Below are positions 27,877 to 36,265 of a stretch of DNA of 58,315 nucleotides, one piece after another. Each line of letters opens with the position of its first letter. Position 1 is the first letter of the stretch. The stretch covers positions 1-58,315 of the forward strand of contig NZ_VDFY01000170.1 in the NCBI RefSeq assembly GCF_006228125.1, written 5' to 3'. This stretch comes from Micromonospora orduensis (GTDB lineage Bacteria > Actinomycetota > Actinomycetes > Mycobacteriales > Micromonosporaceae). The position numbers were made by a program, and so were the translations under genes. A model generated the notes under the pieces. The model did not search any database, was not told the DNA's origin, and saw only the letters and a program-made list of their open reading frames with translations.

Positions 27877-28557
27877 ATGACCGCCTCGATACCCCAACTG
27901 CCGCTGCGGGATGAGCTGTTCCTACTCGGACACCACGACGACACCGGCCAACCCCACCTCCACCGCCAAGCGCTGGCCCTGGGCATGGCCGGCGGCGTTC
28001 TGATCGACCTGTTCCTCGCCGGGCGTATCACCCTCGATTCCTACGCCGACCGCCCGGCCGCGGACCGGTGGCTACGCCTCAACTCCGAGCAGCCGGTCGG
28101 CGACCTGATCGCCGACACCGCCCTCGCCGCAATCCACTACTCGCGCGCCACCCCGACCATGAAGGCGTTCCTGCGCAGCTTCGCCGACGACCTGTACGAG
28201 CGCACCCGCGCCGGACTCGTTGCCGCCGGGATCCTGCACCACACCGCCCGCCGCCGCCTCGGCGGCCTGGTCCGCGCCGACGCCTACCTCGCCACCGACA
28301 CCAAGTGGGCCGTCGTCGCCCGCTCCCGGCTGCGCTACCTCGCCGCCGGCCGTGAACAACCGAACAACCACACCGCCGCGCTCGCCGGACTCTTCGCCGT
28401 CCTCGGCCTCGCCGATCACCTCTACCTCGACGACGACGCCGCTACCCTCACCGCCCACCTGAAGACCATCGCCGCCCAACACCACCGACCCATCCGGGAA
28501 ATCACCGCCGCCGTCGACGCAGCAGTCGGTGACCTCGCCACCGCCACCTACCGATGA
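27877..28557 (+). CDS. GPP34 (GOLPH3)-family protein
   Basis: The 226-aa helical protein resembles bacterial GPP34 proteins: LPLRDELFLLGHHDDTGQPHLHRQALALGMAGGVLIDLFLAGRI at the N-terminus, and LGGLVRADAYLATDTKWAVVARSRLRYLAAG in the middle. The eukaryotic relative GOLPH3 binds phosphatidylinositol 4-phosphate and glycosyltransferases; the role of the many actinobacterial copies is unknown. It starts 9 bp after the amidase gene. A GT9-like gene lies downstream in the same directon, an intriguing parallel but not evidence of function. Confidence 0.75.
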   Translation: MTASIPQLPLRDELFLLGHHDDTGQPHLHRQALALGMAGGVLIDLFLAGRITLDSYADRPAADRWLRLNSEQPVGDLIADTALAAIHYSRATPTMKAFLRSFADDLYERTRAGLVAAGILHHTARRRLGGLVRADAYLATDTKWAVVARSRLRYLAAGREQPNNHTAALAGLFAVLGLADHLYLDDDAATLTAHLKTIAAQHHRPIREITAAVDAAVGDLATATYR

Positions 28558-28579
28558 CCGCCGAGGAGACAACACCACC

Positions 28580-29233
28580 GTGGACCCCAGCCTTCGTATC
28601 CGTGCCGCCCGCTGGCCAGACAGGCAGACCGTCGCCGCACTGATCGCCGACGCCCTGCACCCCAGCCCGCTCGCCGCCTGGCTGGTCCCCGACACGGTGC
28701 AGCGCCGCCAGGTGCTGACCGACGTCCTGGCGGTGTGGGTGGAGCACGCGATGTTCTTCGGCGACGTACACCTCGCCGACGACCTCACCGCCGCCATCGT
28801 CGGCTTTCACCGCTACCGACCGATCCCGCCACCGGCCAACTACACGACCCGCCTCGTGAAGGCCGCCGGATCACATGCTGACCGCTTCATCGCCCTTGAG
28901 GGCCTACTCGCGCAGCAGCAGCCCACCGAGCCGCACTACCACTTGGCGTTCCTCGCCGCATCCCCAACCCATCAGCAGACCGGTCGCGGCGGTGCCCTAC
29001 TCGCTCACCACCGCGCCCGCCTCGACCGCATCGGCCTGCCGTCCTGGACCGCCGTTCCCGCGGCGGCGGAGCACCTGCTCACCCGCTACGGATACACGCC
29101 CCGCCCGCCCCTCACCATGCCGGACGGGCCGAGCCTGCGCCCCATGCGCCGGAACCTTCACCGAGCCAGCGGCCCGACGCCGATCAATCCCACGCGACCG
29201 GTGGGCAACCGCTGGCAAGACCAGCACGCCTAA
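28580..29233 (+). CDS. GNAT-family N-acetyltransferase
   Basis: The 217-aa protein shows the GNAT acetyl-CoA site: HYHLAFLAASPTHQQTGRGGALLAHHRARLD (about residues 116-146), where QTGRGGAL is the pyrophosphate-binding loop. The C-terminal YGYTPRPPLTMPDGP fits the GNAT beta-strand 6-7 region. It probably acetylates an amine made or imported by the operon, or detoxifies a product. The GTG start is preceded by CCGAGGAG. The gap to the preceding gene is 22 bp. Confidence 0.8.
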   Translation: MDPSLRIRAARWPDRQTVAALIADALHPSPLAAWLVPDTVQRRQVLTDVLAVWVEHAMFFGDVHLADDLTAAIVGFHRYRPIPPPANYTTRLVKAAGSHADRFIALEGLLAQQQPTEPHYHLAFLAASPTHQQTGRGGALLAHHRARLDRIGLPSWTAVPAAAEHLLTRYGYTPRPPLTMPDGPSLRPMRRNLHRASGPTPINPTRPVGNRWQDQHA

Positions 29234-29266
29234 CCCGTCCACCCCTCAACGGACAGAGGCTCAACC

Positions 29267-29836
29267 ATGTCCCTCCATTCCGTCGGTGACTTACCAATTG
29301 CCCCTGACCAGCAGTGTTGTCCAATGCTGCCCGGCTCAGACCTGATCATCAGTACGTTCGATGGCCACCCAGAGGTTCCGCCAAAGGGTTGGGCGGTACC
29401 CCTCCATGTGGCATCCCGGCTCGCCTCGCACCATCGCGAACAATGGGCGGCGGAGACGATCTCCCGCGACCCATCCGCTGACGATCACGCAGTGGCTGAC
29501 GCCAAGAGGTCGATCGACCGCCTCAACGCCACCCGCGTCGCTCTCATTGGTGAGATCGACTCATGGGTCGAGCAGGTGATCCGGCCTCCGCGCGGGGCAC
29601 CGTTGCACACCGAGACGATCGGCTCCGTGATCGACCGCCTGGCCATCGCCTGGGTTCGGTGGAGGAGATTCACGGAGACCGCCCACCTGGGCCTGCGCGA
29701 CGTCGATCCTCCGCTGGCGCTCCAGCAGTTCACCGAACTCACCGAAGCCTTCGACACCCTTGTGCTCGACATCCATGAAGGCCGCCGCCGAGTTCCTCCC
29801 TGGCGCACGCTGAAGAGCTATCGGGAGCCGCGATGA
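29267..29836 (+). CDS. DUF4254-family protein
   Basis: The 189-aa helical protein matches the DUF4254 pattern: HREQWAAETISRDPSADD, then AKRSIDRLNATRVALIGEIDSWV and a second SVIDRLAIAWVRWRRF block. DUF4254 proteins often neighbour GT9/heptosyltransferase-type genes in other bacteria and have no known activity. Here a GT9-like gene lies three genes downstream, which repeats that association in an actinobacterium. The stop overlaps the ATG of the next gene (ATGA), so translation is coupled. Start chosen after CAACC at 29267. Confidence 0.65.
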   Translation: MSLHSVGDLPIAPDQQCCPMLPGSDLIISTFDGHPEVPPKGWAVPLHVASRLASHHREQWAAETISRDPSADDHAVADAKRSIDRLNATRVALIGEIDSWVEQVIRPPRGAPLHTETIGSVIDRLAIAWVRWRRFTETAHLGLRDVDPPLALQQFTELTEAFDTLVLDIHEGRRRVPPWRTLKSYREPR

Positions 29837-31740
29837 GGATCGCCGTCACCCTCAACGGCGCCGACAACGTCGGCAAGACCACGAATGCCCGCTGGTTAGC
29901 CTCGTCGATGCCGGACGTCGAGTTCACCGGGACAGTCGATCGGTGGGACCGGCGATGGGCCGAGGTGTCCCGACGAGACTTCAGTCAGTGGTGGTTCGTC
30001 GACAGCACCACCGACGAACACATCGACCTCGTGTTCAGCTCCCATGCCGCGCGGTGCGCCGGTGGTGGTCCCTTGGCGTTGGAGGACCGCGGCTGGCCGA
30101 TGCTTGTGGCGACCTGCGCCGCGACAGCGGCCGTCAAGGACGGCATCTCCACCGCCGAGGCGCTCGCGCAGGTCGCGACCAAAGCACGTCGCTACGCCCC
30201 TACGCCGCGCCGTGAGCTGCACCTGCTGCTGCGCCACAGCAACCAGCCGGCGGCCGAGGCGCACCACGCCATTGCGCGTGAGGTTGTGCCGACCACCGAG
30301 CGCTACGTCGAGTATCAGCGGCGGCTGGCCGAGGCGATTGATCTTCAAGTCGATGGCGGGGAGTACCAGGCCATCGTGGTGCGCGGGGACCGCCCGCTCC
30401 TTGATGTGCAGCGTGAGATCCGCGAAGCCGTGGCGCAACTCGACGTGCCCGTCGCCCCGCTCCCACCGGACCGGATCGAGCACCTATGGGTGCTCGCTGG
30501 CATGTCCGAGAGCGGCAAGAGCACTGTCGGCGAGTTGCTCCGCACGGAGCACACAGCCACCCGCCTGAAGATCGGCTACCTCATGCAGCTTGCCGCCGAT
30601 CGGCTCGGTACGGCAGATCCGTATCGCGAATGGGACGAGCTGACCCAGGCGCAGATGCTCACAGAAGAGATCCTGCGGTTCGCCGCGCTGAACTCGGGTT
30701 CACACCGGATCAGTCTGGAGAGTGCCCACCGCTTCGACGCCACCGCACACCTCCGCAGGATCTGGGGCCAGCGCTGCGAGATCCTGTTCCTTCGCCTTCC
30801 GGACGGGCTTCGCGCGCAGCGCGCCACCGAGACCATGGAATCGCTCTCCGCCCGCGACGCGATCAAGCAAAGCCGGGGCGGAGACCGGATCGCGTTGATC
30901 GCCGACACGGTCATCGACAACGGTCGCAGCCTGGCCGCGCTGAAGAGGGTGGTCACGGAAGTTGTTCACCGCAGGTCCGGGACCAAGGTTCCGCCGCACA
31001 CTGACACGGCCATCCCTGAGTCCCTGCAACCGGTGCTCGCGGACTGCGTCGCCAGACTGACCGATTCTGAGACCGCGCTCGTCGCCGCCACCGGGAGCCT
31101 CGCCCATCAGGGCTGGCAGCCGGGATGGAGCGATATCGATCTTCTTGTCGTACGCGACACGCTGCCGCTGCACTGGCTCCAGACCAGGCGTATACCCCAG
31201 AGCGGACCGGCGGGGGAGAAGATCGCGCTGTCGTCGTTCACCACCCGGGAAATGCTCACCGGGTCGGTCCCACCCCGAGTACTACACGCGCTGCGACAGA
31301 TAGCCCACGACGGCTACGGCGTGCTCTACCGCCGAAGTGACCTCGTACTCAACGCCTTCGACGCACCAACCGACGACCGCGCCTCACGCAACGAACTGCC
31401 GCTCGTGACGATGGTGCTGCGGCGACTCGCCGCGAACCCCGAGCCCGATGTCCGCGCTGTCTACAAGCACGTCGTACTGACCATGAAGATCATCCTGCGC
31501 GCCGACGGGGTGGACCTCGACGGCAGCGAGGAGGTTCGCCTCGCCTTCACCACCAGCCATCCGGACGCCGATGTCGACCTCCCGGCAGTGGCCGAGGTCA
31601 GCGGCGACCGCTGGCGACAGGACGAAACCCTGTCCCATCGGGTCCGCGGAGCCGCCGCCCAAATCCTCGCCTACCACGACAAGCTCGGCCGCACGGCCGC
31701 CTCTGACACCCCCAAGACGGAAGGATCAGATCTTCCATGA
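29833..31740 (+). CDS. Kinase-kinase-nucleotidyltransferase fusion protein
   Basis: The 635-aa protein carries three predicted catalytic modules. Module 1 (residues 1-210) is thymidylate-kinase-like with P-loop GADNVGKTT (Gly9 to Lys15). Module 2 (about 218-390) has a second P-loop, GMSESGKST (Gly223 to Lys229), in a nucleotide-kinase-like fold. Module 3 (about 395-625) is a polymerase-beta-type nucleotidyltransferase with Gly421-Ser422, then SDIDLLVV (Asp434, Asp436). This fits a protein that phosphorylates a precursor twice and then transfers a nucleotide, but the substrates are unknown. Its ends overlap both neighbours by 4 bp. I know of no described protein with this exact order. Confidence 0.75.
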   Translation: MRIAVTLNGADNVGKTTNARWLASSMPDVEFTGTVDRWDRRWAEVSRRDFSQWWFVDSTTDEHIDLVFSSHAARCAGGGPLALEDRGWPMLVATCAATAAVKDGISTAEALAQVATKARRYAPTPRRELHLLLRHSNQPAAEAHHAIAREVVPTTERYVEYQRRLAEAIDLQVDGGEYQAIVVRGDRPLLDVQREIREAVAQLDVPVAPLPPDRIEHLWVLAGMSESGKSTVGELLRTEHTATRLKIGYLMQLAADRLGTADPYREWDELTQAQMLTEEILRFAALNSGSHRISLESAHRFDATAHLRRIWGQRCEILFLRLPDGLRAQRATETMESLSARDAIKQSRGGDRIALIADTVIDNGRSLAALKRVVTEVVHRRSGTKVPPHTDTAIPESLQPVLADCVARLTDSETALVAATGSLAHQGWQPGWSDIDLLVVRDTLPLHWLQTRRIPQSGPAGEKIALSSFTTREMLTGSVPPRVLHALRQIAHDGYGVLYRRSDLVLNAFDAPTDDRASRNELPLVTMVLRRLAANPEPDVRAVYKHVVLTMKIILRADGVDLDGSEEVRLAFTTSHPDADVDLPAVAEVSGDRWRQDETLSHRVRGAAAQILAYHDKLGRTAASDTPKTEGSDLP

Positions 31741-32291
31741 CTACTGCCTTTGATGAGGTTCTTCACGCCGAGCGAGTGACCCGGCTCGGGGTGGGAGACA
31801 CCACTCGTCCGGTCCGCGTCGTCCACGGTCTCGATGGCATCCGCACGGACGTGGCCGCGGAACAGGTACTTGCGACGGGGCGCAGCTTGTGGCAGCGATG
31901 GTGCGAGCACCCGGCGTACCGGCCGCACGATCTTCTCCTGGGCCTCGACGCCGGCGGCATCGTGCCAACGATCGCGCTGGCCTGGGCCAGCGGTAGCCAG
32001 TATCGGCTTGCCTGGAAAGTCAACCTCGACCTACCCAGGAAGCTCGTGTTCCACGAGCCGCATGCCCGGCGTCTTGAGGTCTTCGCCTACGGCGACTTCA
32101 CAGGACTGCGCGTCCTCATCGTGGACGACGAGATCACCACCGGACTCACTCTGGCCAACCTCGTCGAGGCGCTTCGCGCGGCCGGCGCCGACATCACCGG
32201 CGCGCTCTGCCTCGTCGAAGACACCGCCGGAGAGGGCCGACAGCTACTCGAGCGCAACGGGGTCCCGCTGTGCGTACTGACAACGCTGTGA
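31737..32291 (+). CDS. Phosphoribosyltransferase-like protein (type I)
   Basis: The 184-aa protein contains the PRPP-binding loop VLIVDDEITTGLTL (residues 126-139), the hallmark of type I phosphoribosyltransferases, and LLLGLDAGGIVPTIALAW as the PPi-loop region (67-84). The base acceptor is unclear; some members are regulators rather than enzymes. It overlaps the fusion-kinase gene by 4 bp and the GT9-like gene by 22 bp. It points to a ribosylated or nucleotide-like intermediate in this pathway. Confidence 0.8.
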   Translation: MTTAFDEVLHAERVTRLGVGDTTRPVRVVHGLDGIRTDVAAEQVLATGRSLWQRWCEHPAYRPHDLLLGLDAGGIVPTIALAWASGSQYRLAWKVNLDLPRKLVFHEPHARRLEVFAYGDFTGLRVLIVDDEITTGLTLANLVEALRAAGADITGALCLVEDTAGEGRQLLERNGVPLCVLTTL

Positions 32292-33364
32292 CCCTCGCCG
32301 AGGAACCGGTGCGCCACCGCGGCGGGCGGTACCTCGTCCGACGTGAACAGGCACCGCTCGGCTGGCTCCTGCCGTATCGCCGGGCCAACGGAGAGACCCC
32401 GCCCCGACGGGCACGCCTCGACGCGGTACGTGAGACCGGGTGGCGCGTCGACTTCGGCTCTCGCGGACTCGGCGACCTGCTGCTCGGCCTCGCCATGGCA
32501 CAGGCGCTTCACGACGCCACTCACGATCAGTTCGGAACCCTGGAGTACGCCGGCAGCCGGGCGGACCTGATCGCCCGGTGCACCCTTCCAGTCACGGTCA
32601 CGGACGGCAACGGGCAGCAACTGGGCACGCTCGGCAGCGACAACGTCTTGAAGTTCGACGCGGTCCCGGAAGCACCGCCGACGCTGCTCGACCTCATCGA
32701 CGCTGACATTGTCGAGGTCCATGCCGCGTTGCCGATGCGCTACTACCTCGACATCGAGCAAGCCCTCGGCGTCAGGCTCCCCGCATCCGACGACCCATGC
32801 CCCAGGTTCCGGTCGACCGTCACAGCGCCACAGCCACTGCACGTGGTCTTCGTGGCCACGACAAGTCGCCCCGACCGCAAGGACTACGGCATCGATAACT
32901 TCAGCGCCGTCGCCGAACACCTGATGACCCGCCACTCGGGCGCCTGGCGCTTCAGCCTGGTGACACCACCGGGCCACCAACCTGCGGCATCCGTAGGGCA
33001 GATCGAAGTACTTCACGGACCAAAGGCGGTCGACTGCATTGACCTCTTCGCCACCGCCGAGCTGGTCATCGGCAACGACACCGGCCTGACTCATCTCGCC
33101 GCGCTCACCATCCGACCGAACGGCACCCAGCCGCACGTGGTCGGCCTCTACGGACGACACGGCTACGCCAAGTGGATCACCGGATCGCCACACCACCACG
33201 CGGTGGCCACCCCGTTCTCGCACCTGATGTCGCTCGCCGACGCGTGTCCCGTGCGGGACCGCTACGACGACACCGTCTGGTCCACCGCGAGCGACCTTCG
33301 GGCCATTCCCGCCAAGGACATTGCCGACTTCGCGGGGCAGTGCGCCGGGTGGTGGCAACGATGA
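32270..33364 (+). CDS. Glycosyltransferase family 9-like (heptosyltransferase-type) protein
   Basis: The 364-aa protein has a GT-B-type layout. An N-terminal domain (GLGDLLLGLAMAQAL, about residues 66-80) corresponds to the conserved acceptor-side motif, and ELVIGNDTGLTHLAALTI (about 263-280) is the GT9 donor-site signature. Heptosyltransferases of this fold act in LPS synthesis, which Gram-positive bacteria lack, so the acceptor must be something else, such as a soluble metabolite. The GTG start overlaps the phosphoribosyltransferase gene by 22 bp, and the stop overlaps the next ATG. Confidence 0.75.
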   Translation: MRTDNAVTLAEEPVRHRGGRYLVRREQAPLGWLLPYRRANGETPPRRARLDAVRETGWRVDFGSRGLGDLLLGLAMAQALHDATHDQFGTLEYAGSRADLIARCTLPVTVTDGNGQQLGTLGSDNVLKFDAVPEAPPTLLDLIDADIVEVHAALPMRYYLDIEQALGVRLPASDDPCPRFRSTVTAPQPLHVVFVATTSRPDRKDYGIDNFSAVAEHLMTRHSGAWRFSLVTPPGHQPAASVGQIEVLHGPKAVDCIDLFATAELVIGNDTGLTHLAALTIRPNGTQPHVVGLYGRHGYAKWITGSPHHHAVATPFSHLMSLADACPVRDRYDDTVWSTASDLRAIPAKDIADFAGQCAGWWQR

Positions 33365-34494
33365 TCCGGGTCGCCCGCTACCGCCGCTTCACCATGAACC
33401 GCACGTTCAACCTGGACATCGGCTCACACCGCCTTTTCGCCAAAGTGAACCCGAACCCGGTGGAGGCCGCCGCCGAAGCCGCCGGATACCAACGAATCCG
33501 CCACCACTACCGGGTACCAGGGCTGCATTCCCAACACCGCATCGGGCACTGGACCCTCACCCTCTACGACCGCCACCAACCAGATCTTCCGGACACCGGC
33601 CTGCTCCTCGACGCTCTCACATCGACCGACGCAGACAGCACGGCCAACCTCGATCGCGGGCTAGACGCGATCTTCCAGCACTACCGCCGAACCATCGACG
33701 CGACAATCTGCCGCGTCCCCGCCTCGCGCACCAACGGCAAGCTCTACCGCGACCGGGTCCAGCCCCGCGGCAGGCTGGACCACTACTACGGCCACGACCC
33801 GATCGTGCTCAAACTGGCCGACGCCGACGGTCTCCGACCCTCCGAGCTGCGAGAGACCACCCTCATGGTCAACGGACAGCCCCGACGGCTCGACTTTCCT
33901 GCCCTTGTCAGCGAGCTACGCGACGCCTTCCACCCCGACGAGCAGGTCTGGGCCGCGATGACCCAGGGCGACCCCACCGACTTCAACATCGGCCTCGACG
34001 CCGACAACCAGCCCGTCTGGTTCGACTACGACACCGCAGGCCTCAACGCGCTGCCCGGCGAGATCGCCTGCTTCCTCTGGTACCAGAGACTGCACGGCGC
34101 CTGGCTCGTCCCTCACTACAACACCGATGCCTACGCCGACCACCCGAAGGCACTCGCCGAAGCTGTCGAACCCACCGTACGGCTCAAGAGACTCTTCGAC
34201 CGATCGGTCGGCATCGACTACCAGCACCAACCATCGCCGGCCCGGCAGCAAGCCATCACCCGATACCTCACGACGCTCGCCCGGCCACTCGCACTCTCCG
34301 CCGCCACGGATCTGCTCACCTGGATACGTTCGTACCTCGCCATGCGGATCCTCGCCGTCTACCCACTACAGCTCCTGGAACCTCGCGACGCCGCTCTGTC
34401 GCTGGGCCTGCTCGCCGACCTCTACGCGCCCGACGCCGACCTGGAGCAGATCCTCGGACTCACCACTCAGACGCTAGCGGAGCCGCCAACATGA
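33361..34494 (+). CDS. Phosphotransferase of the aminoglycoside/choline-kinase fold
   Basis: The 377-aa protein has the APH-type catalytic elements: GDPTDFNIG (Gly203, Asp204, Asn209; Brenner-like loop with Asp in place of the usual His/Pro pattern) and VWFDYDTAG (Asp222/Asp224, metal-binding DxD). The N-terminal lobe begins MIRVARYRRFTMNR. It probably phosphorylates a small hydroxylated molecule or sugar made in the operon; it need not be an antibiotic-resistance enzyme. ATGA overlaps at both ends couple its translation with the GT9-like and SDR genes. Confidence 0.7.
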   Translation: MIRVARYRRFTMNRTFNLDIGSHRLFAKVNPNPVEAAAEAAGYQRIRHHYRVPGLHSQHRIGHWTLTLYDRHQPDLPDTGLLLDALTSTDADSTANLDRGLDAIFQHYRRTIDATICRVPASRTNGKLYRDRVQPRGRLDHYYGHDPIVLKLADADGLRPSELRETTLMVNGQPRRLDFPALVSELRDAFHPDEQVWAAMTQGDPTDFNIGLDADNQPVWFDYDTAGLNALPGEIACFLWYQRLHGAWLVPHYNTDAYADHPKALAEAVEPTVRLKRLFDRSVGIDYQHQPSPARQQAITRYLTTLARPLALSAATDLLTWIRSYLAMRILAVYPLQLLEPRDAALSLGLLADLYAPDADLEQILGLTTQTLAEPPT

Positions 34495-35237
34495 GCCGCC
34501 CCATCGCCGTCATTACCGGAGCAGGCACCGGCATCGGAGCGGCCATCGCCGCCCGGCTGTCAGCCGCCTTCGACCTCGTCCTGACTCACCTGCACGACGA
34601 CGCCGACCTCGCTGCGGTCGTCGAGGCCGCCCGCCGCCACGGCGCGCAGACCCACACCATCACTGGAGACCTGACCGCCGCCGACACCCAGACCGCACTC
34701 CGCGCCGCGATCGAGCAACACGCCACCCGACTCACGGCCCTGATCAGCAACGCTGGCGCGTACCCCCGCATCCCGTGGAGCCAGACGGACCCCGACGCCC
34801 TTCGCGACCAGCTCGAACTCAACCTCGTCACGCACGCCGCTGTCATCCGCGCCGTCACGGCCGCCTTCATCAACAACAAATACGGGCGCGTCGTCGCCGT
34901 CTCCTCAGTCATGACCCAGCTCGGACGCGTCGACCTCGCCGGCTACATCGCCGCGAAAAGCGGCCTGGAAGGACTCGTCCGCGCGCTCGCCCGCGAACTC
35001 GGCCCCCACAACATCACCGTCAACACCGTGCGGCCCGGTTCAATCGAGGTCCCCGCAGAACATCACGTCGTACCCGACCACGACGCCATGGTCCGACGCC
35101 AGCTCGACCGACAGTGCATCAAACGACGGGGCCAACCCTCGGACGTCGCCGCCGCCATCGCCTTCCTGGCCACTCCGCAAGCCGGATTCATCACCGGTCA
35201 AGCGATCAACGTCGACGGCGGCTGGCACCTGTCATGA
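34491..35237 (+). CDS. Short-chain dehydrogenase/reductase
   Basis: The 248-aa classical SDR has the cofactor motif TGAGTGIG (residues 9-16), NAG at 87-89, and the catalytic triad Ser138/139, Tyr152, Lys156 (YIAAK). The C-terminus GQAINVDGGWHLS is typical. It is most like 3-oxoacyl-ACP reductase or sugar-alcohol dehydrogenase-type SDRs that reduce a keto group. It is translationally coupled to the kinase upstream and the phosphatase downstream by ATGA overlaps. Confidence 0.88.
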   Translation: MSRPIAVITGAGTGIGAAIAARLSAAFDLVLTHLHDDADLAAVVEAARRHGAQTHTITGDLTAADTQTALRAAIEQHATRLTALISNAGAYPRIPWSQTDPDALRDQLELNLVTHAAVIRAVTAAFINNKYGRVVAVSSVMTQLGRVDLAGYIAAKSGLEGLVRALARELGPHNITVNTVRPGSIEVPAEHHVVPDHDAMVRRQLDRQCIKRRGQPSDVAAAIAFLATPQAGFITGQAINVDGGWHLS

Positions 35238-35821
35238 CCACCCTCTGGATCCGCCATGGAACCAGCCTCGACGGAATCACCCGACCCCACGCCCATGCCC
35301 GACCCGACAAGCCGCTCACCGCGCGCGGCGCGGCACAGATTGCCGCCACCGCCCACGCACTTCGTGACCGCGGTGTCCGGCCTGCGATCGTGTTGACCAG
35401 CCCGCATCCGCGCGCCACCACGAGCGCGCATATCGTGGCTGCGCTGCTCGGCGTACCGCTCGCCGCGCCGAACCCGCTGTACGCCGAGTGGCGTCCACCC
35501 AATTGCGTCCTCGGCAAAGGACCTGACGAGTACCCACTCGAGTACCAGACCTGGCGCAGGGACCGGTTCCGCGACCCGGACTCGGCCCTGGCCGGGGGCG
35601 AAAGCCTCACAGCGCTTTACGAACGGGCGACGGCTGCTTCGGCGATCCTCGGACACCCGGTCGAAGGACACAACGCCTTGATCGTCTCGCACCGAGTACT
35701 CATTGGTGCCGTCGCGGCGATCGCCGCTGGCGCGAGTTGCCCCGAGGACGTGTTCCAAGCCGCGCGCCGGTTCACGCTCGCACCGGCAGGGATCTGGCCC
35801 GATTCAGGTCAACTCCGATAG
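35234..35821 (+). CDS. Histidine phosphatase superfamily protein
   Basis: The 195-aa protein starts MTTLWIRHGTS, where Arg7-His8-Gly9 is the phosphoglycerate-mutase-type catalytic motif. Other core residues lie in TSPHPRATTSA (Arg near 56) and LIVSHRVLIG (second His). It probably removes a phosphate from a pathway intermediate, perhaps one added by the upstream kinases. It is the last gene of the plus-strand directon. Its 3' end overlaps the convergent Nudix gene by 18 bp. Confidence 0.85.
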   Translation: MTTLWIRHGTSLDGITRPHAHARPDKPLTARGAAQIAATAHALRDRGVRPAIVLTSPHPRATTSAHIVAALLGVPLAAPNPLYAEWRPPNCVLGKGPDEYPLEYQTWRRDRFRDPDSALAGGESLTALYERATAASAILGHPVEGHNALIVSHRVLIGAVAAIAAGASCPEDVFQAARRFTLAPAGIWPDSGQLR

Positions 35822-36265
35822 CAACGCGTCAGTGTTCGCGAGGATGAACTCTTTCAGGGCCTCAGGCTTCAGATCCACCTCAGGGAGGCGGTCGACAGCC
35901 ACCCGATCCAGGGCATAGCCACCCCGCCCTGGATCAGTGAACTCCGGACCCGTACGGGCACTCTCGTCAACCCGTCTGAGCCGGCAGGAGACGAAGTGTT
36001 GTACGGACACCCCCTCGCCCGACGGCGAGCTGAACAAGAACACCTGGCTGAGCTGCTCTGCCTCGGCGCCCAGCTCCTCCTGCAGCTCACGGCGCAGGGC
36101 TGCATCGAGGGATGCGTCCGTCGGCTCAAGACCGCCACCGGGCGCAGTCCAGTACGGGGCTTGGCCGGGCTTCGTTCTCTTGATCAACACGAGCTGATCG
36201 CGTTCGTCCCACAGGATCGCTCGTACCGACCGACGCAGAATCTCACGCATGTAGACCCCTATCAA
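35804..36265 (-). CDS. Nudix hydrolase
   Basis: The 153-aa protein has a complete Nudix box, GGGLEPTDASLDAALRREL followed by QEELGA (about residues 43-68). It hydrolyses a nucleoside diphosphate linked to another group, such as a nucleotide sugar, ADP-ribose or a damaged NTP. An ATG at 36250 (MREILRR) is an equally good start. It converges on and overlaps the directon's last gene by 18 bp. A Nudix enzyme beside kinases, a nucleotidyltransferase and a phosphoribosyltransferase fits nucleotide-linked chemistry. Confidence 0.85.
   Translation of the reverse strand: MIGVYMREILRRSVRAILWDERDQLVLIKRTKPGQAPYWTAPGGGLEPTDASLDAALRRELQEELGAEAEQLSQVFLFSSPSGEGVSVQHFVSCRLRRVDESARTGPEFTDPGRGGYALDRVAVDRLPEVDLKPEALKEFILANTDALLSELT

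Noticed and set aside
33361..34494. Antibiotic-resistance phosphotransferase
   Set aside because: The kinase fold is clear, but full coupling to a biosynthetic-type operon and an altered catalytic loop argue for a pathway enzyme.
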